A stretch of DNA of 64,000 nucleotides from assembly GCF_001649575.2 (NCBI RefSeq), contig NC_051443.1, positions 3,923,399 to 3,987,398 of the forward strand, in the 5' to 3' direction. Below, piece by piece: positions 1-9,700 of the stretch. Each line of letters begins with the position of its first letter. Position 1 is the stretch's first letter. Both the position numbers and the translations under genes were made by a program. Source of the DNA: Kryptolebias marmoratus (taxonomy: Eukaryota; Chordata; Actinopteri; Cyprinodontiformes; Rivulidae). The notes below the pieces were generated by a model. The model was not told the origin of the DNA. It searched no databases and saw nothing but the letters and a program-made list of their open reading frames with translations.

Positions 1-112
1 ATGTTGGGCTGCCTTCAGGCCCAGGCCTCCCTTGAAAAAGAGATTTGTGATCTCGATAGGATTTGCCTGGTTAAATAAAGGATTATTTAAAATAAATAAA
101 TAAATAAATTTG
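1..112 (+). mobile_element. Non-LTR retrotransposon 3' tail
   Basis: Sequence ending CCTGGTTAAATAAAG followed by AAATA-type simple repeat, a common LINE 3' end in fish. Family not assigned. Confidence 0.4.
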
Positions 113-210
113 TCTGTGTGTCTAATGTAACTAGAGTTTTACTTGTGTTTTGTTCATCTTACAGAGCATTTAAACTACAGAAAACTGTTTCTTTTGTTAA
201 CACATATATA

Positions 211-630
211 CACTCACTGGCCACTTTATTAAGTACACCTTGCAACAAGATGTTAGAAACATCCCTCAGAGATTCTCATCCATATTGACATGTTAGCATC
301 ACACAATTGCTGCAGATTTGTCAGCTGCACATCTGTGATGTGGCTCTCCCATTCTATCACATCCTAAAGGTGCTTGGTTGGATTGAGACCTGGTGACTGA
401 TGAGTCCATTGGTGTGGAGTGAATTAAGGCTCATCAGACCAGGAAATATTTTTCCAATCTCTTATTGTCCAATTTTGGTGAGCCTGTGTGAACTGTAGCT
501 TCAGTTTTCTGATCTTAGCTGACAGGAGTAGCACCTGGTGACGTCTTCTGCTGCTATAGAAACCAATCTCATTAACATGCGAGGAAGGCAGGATTTTTCG
601 GAATGACACTCTTTCTGTGACCATAGTCCT
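211..630 (-). mobile_element. Tc1/mariner-like transposon, internally deleted
   Basis: Starts with the terminus ACTCACTGGCCACTTTATTA seen on many fish Tc1-like elements. The minus strand reads FTQAHQNWTIRDWKN and WSDEP, transposase catalytic-core remnants (424-500). The centre is missing and the far terminus is absent. Confidence 0.75.
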
Positions 631-718
631 TATTTAGACTGGTTTCAACAATTAGCTATATTCTGTAAAAAATAAAAGAATAAAAAAATACATTATTAAA
701 GTATGAGGAAGAACTTAC

Positions 719-789
719 ATGGAGAGCTGTCAAAATACAGAGGGTCGATGTTGTGGAGCAGCTCCACTCTGGGTGAGGCCCACCCTTTG
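719..789 (-). CDS. arsb: ARSB exon 6
   Basis: 71-bp exon coding [24 protein letters not shown] and the first base of the next Cys codon. Acceptor TTACAG|C, donor T|GTAAGT. No following exon is visible in 1-718, so intron 6 runs off the window. Confidence 0.9.
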
Positions 790-3700
790 CTGTAAGATAA
801 AAGCAAAGTTGCTGTTAAACATATGGATATACTACCAACACACACACACACACACCATTGAGTCTGACTCATCCATAGAGAAACCCACTGGAATCTGAAA
901 ATCTGAACCAGGTGGCTGTTGTTTGCCAGGCTCTGACCACACTCCACCACGGAGAAAACTGACCACTCATACTGACCACATGGTCTGATAACTCAGCTTA
1001 AAAATAACTCCCACTCTGCGCTGCCTGCCTGCCTGCTGGTTTTGAACCTTTCATGTCAGGTATGTTGCTTTAGAGAAAAATGTAATTATAACCAACTGAT
1101 CTAACAGCAGATTTCCACAGGAAAAAAGGACAAAGATTGAAGATTTGTGTAAGAATGACTGATGGAGTTTCCTTCTTTTTCACTCCCATTACCACAGTAA
1201 CAAAAGGCTTATTGAAGGAAAGGTGCTCCCACAAGAAAAAAAAACTCTGGGCCAGGAAGATGTGCAGAATGAGCTGCAGTGAAAGTGCACAGGGTGAAGG
1301 TTAGAACGAAGAACAAAGAGAGAGCAGGCTGTCAAAAACAAGAGCTGAAAATGCTCGGAAACTAAAGTGAAGAGCACCTGCCTCCCCAAAAATGCCATCC
1401 CAATAAACATCATCCTAACAAATGCCATCTCCAGAAACAGCAATCCTACAAACATCATTTCTCAGTTTTAAAAGCAAAGTTTTTAAAACCTATTGGATTT
1501 GCAATGTCCTGGATAACTGAAAATCTATATCAGCACCATCCCAACAAACAACCGTCTCTACAAACATCACTCAAACTTTTACAAACATAATTTTAAAAAA
1601 AACACCCATACAGGACAAACTGAACAGCTCACCTGATTGTGTTCCACATGTTGAACCCATCCAGGGGTTTAGTGCCATTAGTTGTCGCACCTGCCAAGCT
1701 AACAAGAGTAGGTAGCCAGTCAGAGATGTGGATCAATTCACGGCTGACGGTCCCAGGTTTTTCCAGCAATGGGCTGGTGACAAACCCCACTCCCCGAACC
1801 CCTCCTTCCCACACGGACCATTTCCTCCCCCGCAGAGGCCAGTTGCTGCCACCACTTAGAGTCTGACCCCCGTTATCTGCCAATGAGACAAAATTAGGTT
1901 AGAAATTGAAGAAAACAGACAGATCTGTGTGACCATACTGGAAGCTAAATAAAAGTAAAGGGGTGTTTTAACTTTCTACAATATGGACCTTTTTCGTGTG
2001 GCACTCTGATTAGCAGAACTTGTGTGTTCAGATAAACACATCTGAAGATCACAAAAAATAACTTAGAGATGCTATTAGATAACAATTGAAATGTAAAACT
2101 GCCCAGAGGGCTGTGTATAAAAAGCTATGTTGTGTGACTGAATCTAAAAGGTTCATTAAACACAGGCTTAAACAATAACAAAAAATCATTGAACCACAAT
2201 GTCAACATCTAATGTGAGTATAATTCTGGCCTCAGAGATCTTGCTAAACTAATCACCCGCATGATTATACAATTAGCTGGATTCATTTTGAGATAAGAAT
2301 GAATATCCAACAAAATTAAAGGCACAGGACTCCTTAAAGGAATGCATATTATCCAATGCCTTTCATGCCAGAGGTTAAAACTCAAATCATCTTATGATGA
2401 GAAGGGACAGAGTTGTATCGGTTTGGACAAACTTTATACTTAAAGATATGCATGATCTCATGTGAAGTTGTGAGATCTCAAAGAATATCTTGGAAATAAC
2501 TTTCAACTACTACCACACTAAAGTTCAGCTCAATATCTGTAAAACTGGCTAAGTCAGACCCAGTTTTGTGTTGACTAATAACAACTGGCTGTAGCGGCCA
2601 TCTTGAACTGGTTAATGTTCCTGAGTTGCAGGAACATTGATTACTAAGTAAGCACTGATTACTTCCCGAGAGTTTCATTAAATTTCACCCAGATGTTCAT
2701 GAGATATTTTGCTAACGGCCAGTCAGTGTTGATTCCAACCGTTAATTGCAAAGTTTAAGCAAAAATATTCCACAATGTTTAGTGCTTGGAGAGTGTGTTG
2801 GAGAGCCAGCTACTGTCACACTAACTTTTAGCTTAATATCTGTCAAATTAACTGAAGTATAGCCATTTTGTGTTACCCAGGGTCAGTTGGCAAAGAATAC
2901 AAGTTGGGGATAAGTCTCAGCTACTAACACACCAAATGTTAGCTTAAACTGTATAAAAGTGAGTTATAGACATGTTTGTGTTTGCTAAGGTCGCTTAGAT
3001 GTGTGACGGCCATCTTGAATGTGCTTTTACTTATGGGTGGCATTTCTGGAGTGTTTACAAAATATTTACAAAAAATAAATAAACAGAACTGAACCCTGAC
3101 CTGAAACTGAACCTCAGAGTTTATGAACCATTCCACACCTACTACTTAGATTTATTTCAAATGTAATTTTAAGATGCCATCTGCATCCTTTTAAAAGGTA
3201 AGCTCTGGTCAGTTCTGTTTTAAAAGACCAGGTCTCTTTTCTCAACATCATGCAGTTTTTATGGGAACCAGAAGTCAGTGTAAGTTCTGACTGATTCCTT
3301 TCATCACTCCGACTGTGTCAGAGGTAGTTTGGTTTCTTGGTGATTTAGTGAAACGTACCTGTGGAGAACACAAGGACCGTGTTGTCCCAGAGTCCTCCCT
3401 GCTGCAAAGCCAGGGTGATGTTGCCCACAGCCTCATCCATAGCCGACACCATGCCGGCGTACAGCCTGCGCTTTTGGTCTTTGATGAAACTGTAGGGAGT
3501 CAGGTAGTGCTCAGGCACCTGCAGGGGTTCGTGCACCGACTGCAGAGCCACATAGAGGAAAAGCGGCTAAAAGATGAAGAAGAAAACAGATCCAGTCACC
3601 TCTAAGATAAACGGTCAACCAAAGACCAGGAAACTGTCAGAGTCACAATGCAAAGCATGAATTCCTCCACACCACAATCCTGAATACATGTATCTAGAGT

Positions 3701-6700
3701 TAGAGCACACAAGGTTTTCACAAAAGGATCACCTGTTACCTTGACCATTGACCCCGTGACCATGAAATCAAAAGAGATCATCCTTGATCTGTGAAGTCTC
3801 CAACTTTGTTGTTTAACATTTGTCTCTTAAAGGGTTATCATTTTAAAGCTTGGACAAGAAATTGACAACAGACAAATGGATGGACAGCGTCCGGGATGAT
3901 CAAGATGGGGTTTTTTTTATTTGTTTGTTTGTTTTTTTTTGGCAAATGTAAGACGTATTTGTGTTGTTTTAGCTCAGCAGTGGTTTTGGCCTTAGAACTC
4001 TCCCATGGAGGTCATTTTTTCTCATTGTCTCTTTCTTATTGTTGAATTATGAACTCTGATCTTAAGGTCAGGTTGATTTAGAGAGCTTTGTTCACTTAAT
4101 AAATAAAATCATTATTTGAAAACTGTATTTTGTTATTACTCAGGTTATTAACATTTGTTTGATGTTGTGAAATATTTAAATGTGTGAACAAAGCAATAAT
4201 TGAAAAAGTCTGTAAGGGTACAAATACTTTCCATAGCACTGATTATATAACAGGTATGATTTTAATTCTCCATACCTTTCCATATAGCCCTACTTCAAAA
4301 TACCTTAAATAGTTTTTTTTATTATTATTATTTTCTTGTTTTGTGAAAACTATCATTCTTGCAGCTGATACACAGACAGGGCAGACGGTACATCATTAGA
4401 TTTTCATCCAATCGTAACCAGATCTTTCTTATGCTCTCAAACATGGCTCAATAATGAAAACCTTAAAAGCACAGACCCCCTCTTGTTTAACAAACCTGTT
4501 TAAACACATGTAAAGATTTGAGTCAAGGTTACCTTGCTGGAGTTGTGTTTTTGGATGATGTTGATGGCTCTCTGGCTGAACAGCTCAGTGGAATAGTCTC
4601 CTTTATATGCGGTGGCGACCTCCTCCCCATCCCTCAGGTCTAACGCACAGCGAGTCAGGTTCAGAGGAGTGATCCGGTAACAGCGTTCATGGGAGAAATA
4701 GTCCTCACTTCCTAACAGGTAACCTGGGTTACAAAGAATAAACCCAGTCTACGTAGGGTGGACAACTGGGAGACAAAAAACTTGTCATTGTCACAAACTA
4801 ATTATTGCTTTGCTGCCAGAAGGCTAAAAGCGGGTGATAATACTTTTTTGTTTCTGGAAGTGTACGTGTGTTCGTTTGTCCATACTGTTTGTTTACAAAA
4901 TATCTCACACTAATTTCAAGATGGCCATCACAGCCAAGTGATCTTAGGAAACACAAATATGGCTGGAACTCAGTCAATTTTGAGATAAAATTTTATGTGG
5001 CAGTAGATGACAGTCATTTACAACTCAAACTTCGAGCTCTAACAAATCATGCAAGATTTCACAATATCTCATGAGATCACGTACAACATTTTAAAGCTTA
5101 ACAAAAAGAACTAAAACAGTCGATTCTCAAACTAAAATGATCTTGGAAAGGTGGTGGGCAATACACATTTCTTCAAGGAATGCTCAGCCTTTATTTATAC
5201 TAGTAATAAAACTTTTTACAGACTTTAAGTCTTTCGAATAATACAATTTAAATAGAATAAATATAAATGAAAGTAAAATGGTCAAATAAAACTATAGCTT
5301 TTATTGCAAACATCTCTGAATCATGGTACCTTTTAGAAATTGTCCGGATTTGGTTTTTTGTATTCAGTTTATTGCTTTTATTGTCTTCATGTTTCAGTTT
5401 GAGTTTGTTGTTTATTTTATTCAGTTATCTTTGTTAGTCTGGTCTTAGTTCAGTTCTTGTTCCTTGTGTCTTTGTTTCCTGTCTTTATTCACCTCTCCTC
5501 AGTCAGTCCCTTGTTTTCCTGCCGCGCCCATCTCCACCTGCTCCTCGTTATCACTCACCTGTGCCCACTTCACCTAATTACTGCTTTACTGTCTTTAAAA
5601 CCTGGTCATCTCCTCCACTTACTCAATGGTTCGTTTGTCTTTTTTCCCTGATGTCTGGTTCTGCTCGTCTCCTGCCAATGTCCATTCCGTTTTTGGATTT
5701 AGTTTGTTTTGTATCTAGTTTTCTTCTTGCTGCCCTGTCAGCATTTTGTTTTTGGTTTACTTTTATTTTAAATAAATTAGTTTATTTTTTCATCATGAGT
5801 CTGTACTCTTGGTTCACTTCCTTTTCCATCAGTCATGACAGAAATGAAAGAAATGAGTACAGTAAAAAATACAGGCACAATATTCTTTGAGATTATTTAC
5901 TATGTCCGTGAGGATTCCTGAAGTAGCTGACAGGTAAAGGGTGGCCAGAAGGACTGTGGCTTCTGTGGTTGCAGATGCAAAAACTTGGGCATATGAGGAA
6001 TTTGTGGAGGTCATGGAGAAGGATTTTCAGTTGGCCTCGAGGATGTTTTGGCAAAGCAAGCCCCATCCCAGGCTGTACTTGGTCTGAGTGAGGAACTGCT
6101 GACCTGGACTGTGGATATTGTTGAGTGGTGGAAGTAGCACTTCGATGATCTCCTTAATCTGGCCATCACGTCTGAGCAGAATTTGAGCACTCGGGGGAAG
6201 GCAATTCCATTACCATGGCAGAGGTCACCGAGGTAGTCAAAAGGCTCCCCAGTAGCAGAGCTTGTCTCCAAAACCTGTTTGTGGTGTTGATAAACAGGAT
6301 ATCAAGGCGCAGTTGTGGAAAGGAGTGTGTCTGGTTTGGGAACCTCAGGGTCTCGTCTCTGCTTTTTGCGGATGATGTGGTTCTGTTGTCTGTCTTCAGG
6401 CCATGACCTTTCAGCGTGCACTGGGACTGCAGAAGAGTGTGAAGGTGCTGAGATGAGAGTCAGCTTCTCTACGTCCAAGGCCATGGTTCTCAACTGGAAA
6501 TGAGTGGAATGCTCTGTCTGGGTCAGGAATGAGTCTCTGCCTCACATGGAGGAGTTCAAATATCTGGGAGTGTTGTTCATGAGTAATGGTGGAATAGAGC
6601 AGGAGATGGATCGACGGATTGGGGCCTCATCTGCAGTAATGAGGACATTACTTTGATCGGTCGTGGTGAAGAAAGAGTTGAGTCAAAAGGCAAAACACTT

Positions 6701-9700
6701 GATTTACTGGTCCGTCTACATTCCAAACCTCACCTATGGTCATGAGGTTTGGATCATGACCTAAAAAACAAGATCCCAGATACAAGCAGCTGAAATGAGC
6801 TTCCTTTGTAAGGTGGCCAGGCTCAGTCTTAGAGATAAGATGGGGAGTTCCGTCAACCAGGGGTAGCTCAGAGTAGAGCCGCTGCTCCTTTGCATCGAAA
6901 GGAGTCAGTTGAGGCAGTTTGGGCATCTGATTAGGATGCCTCTCTTTGGAGGTTTTTAGGGCATGTCCTACTGGGAAGAGACCTCGGGGCAGACCCAGAA
7001 TTCACTGGAGGGGTTATGTATTCTCTCTGCCTTGGGAACACCTTGGCATTTCCCAGGAGGAGCTGGAGAGTGTCGCTGGGGAGAGGGAGGTCTGGGTTTC
7101 CATTCTGGACCTGTTGCCTCCACGACCCGACCACAGAGAAGTGGTAGAAGATGGATGGATATGTATTATTTAAAGACACAAAACTGCAACCATACTGTTG
7201 TTGCTTCAGTTCTGCAATTTCTTTTTTTGTTATTCTTTATTTCCAATAAAATGTTTGTGCAGCAAAACTAATACCTAAAACTACATGCGATAATTCTACA
7301 CGTTATCACCTACCTCTATAGAAACCTCTATACTGCATACACAGTTCTGAAGTTATTTTGATGACATTTTTAAAAAGAAAAAAAAGCCAGTAAGTATCTT
7401 GTGTGCTCATTTAGATATCTCTTAGCAAAATATCTCATTAACCACTGATGTATGAAACTCTCAAAAAGCATTAACTGCAGTCAATCCAACTGAAGACTGC
7501 TGCAACAGCTAACTGACATAGCAAACACAAAACTGTCTCAAACTTGGCAGATACGCTAAAATTAGTCGTAATAGTAGATGAAAGTTATTCCCAACACATA
7601 TTCCAAGCTTTAGATGGTTGCACGAGATCTGGTTTAAAACTTTGTGTCTTTTTATAAGTATTAAATTCTGTCCGTCTGTTAGCAAAATAAATTACTGGAT
7701 GGATTTGATAGCAGTTGTAAAATGCTCCACAACTTATATATACGTATATGCATTTTTAAACCTCTCCAAGTTCTGCAAAGCGCTTTACAGAGTTTCTCAT
7801 TCACCCATTCACAAACTTATACAGTGCTTCTATTTATATCTTTTTACAGACTACATACTGAACCTTTTTATTTTCTCACTCATACACGGAACAATATATT
7901 GGTGGGCAGTGAGGGTACAGTGTCTTGCCCAAGGACACTTAAGAATGCTGCAGGGACTAGGGATTGAACCCCTGACCCTCTGATCGGAGGACAAACACCC
8001 TATCCACTGGATATACATCGACACATGATTGACTATTAAAGTCCACCCAATAAAAAATGGTCGCCATGGCTAAGTGACCTTAGGAAACACATATATGGCC
8101 ATAACCCAGACAATACATATACATATCAGTATATTGAGATCAAAATTGGTGTCAGTTGCTGAGACTTATCCCCAACAGATATTCTGAGAGCTACACATTG
8201 CACAAGATCCATGTCTAAAACTTTGACATTAACTGTTGCGGTCAAACCTGTTTGTGAGTCATTCACAGCACGTACTTCAAGCACTGATGTGAGTTTTTGC
8301 AATACTGCATGAGATTGCACAGAACACGAGTTTCAAAGTTTAAACTAAACTGCTACAATGCTTTCATTTCTCAACATACAGGAATCTTATTCTGCCATAA
8401 AAGGCGATTAGGATGCTAAGCCTTTAATTTTCTTCTTTTCTTTTTTTTCTGATTTTGATGCAGTTTGTTGCTAGACTCTAACAATGTTTCAGATGGTTGC
8501 TTTCTCCAACTTCACTACTAGATGTAATTATTACACACTGTCCCTTTATTAAAAAACTGCTTTCTGAGACTTACGAACCAAAGTATGTGTTGAATCCCCG
8601 GCGTGTGGGCAGGCAGTCTTTCTTGTACATGCCCAGGTGCCACTTGCCCACCATGTGTGTGTCGTAGCCAGCCTCCTTCATCAGCTGAGGCAGCAGCTTC
8701 TCGTCCAGAGGGACGCAGTACGGCTGACAAGGCCAGATGATCCAGTGCTGCATGCCCGTGTGGATCTGAGGGGGTTGAAAACAATAGACGGTTAGGGAAT
8801 AAATGTGTCTTGTGTTGAAAATGAAGCAAAGCTGCAAGCACAGGCAGTAAAGAGGTAACCAACAGCCCATGTGGTTATGATGGCTCAAACACGTTACAAA
8901 ACAACAGCCCTGAAATAATGTGGCTTTGTTGTCTTCTTCCTCTTTTTATCAACATCCAAATTAGACTTGGTTTCTGCAGAATATTTGTTCTTGACTTTTA
9001 TAACCCATTTGCAAGTCATAAACACATACAAACATCACATTGAGAACAGAATGTAGAGAGGAAATAATTTGGACAGCTTGCTGAAGAGCACATCAACAGC
9101 AACTAGTGGAGAAATAAAACTGTGGTCCTTCACTCACCTGGTTCACATTGTTCCCTTCTTCCAAGCTGCTTCTTTGGCCTAAAAGCTATTGTGCATATTC
9201 TTCTAAACTAAAGAATTATTATATTGTTTATAAAATTTAATCAGTTACATGTAATATTTTTTTTCATCATATTAAGAGAAAATGTAAATGAGCTTTAAAA
9301 GTTTCCTCACTGAACAAAATGACTTGATAAAAGAATAAATCAATACTTTGTGTTTTTTAAAGAATAAAAAGCTAATTAGATATGACTATTGGCTACCCTT
9401 TAAATTTAATTTGGCAATAAACTTCGTATTTTTCCAGTTTGCAGGGAATTATTCACATTTCCATGCAAAATCATACAACCCCACAATTCCAAGGAAGTCA
9501 GGACATTGTAAATGTAAATAAAAACAAAATAAAACAACTTGCAAATCTCATAAACACATATTTCATTCGCAATGGAAAGTAGTAAACATAACAAATGTTT
9601 ACACTAAGAAGTTGTATCATTCTTTGAACAAAAGAAAAAGGTAATTTGGCAATACATATAAATATGGCAATAAAAGGCTGTAAAAGTAAGTGGTACAAAT

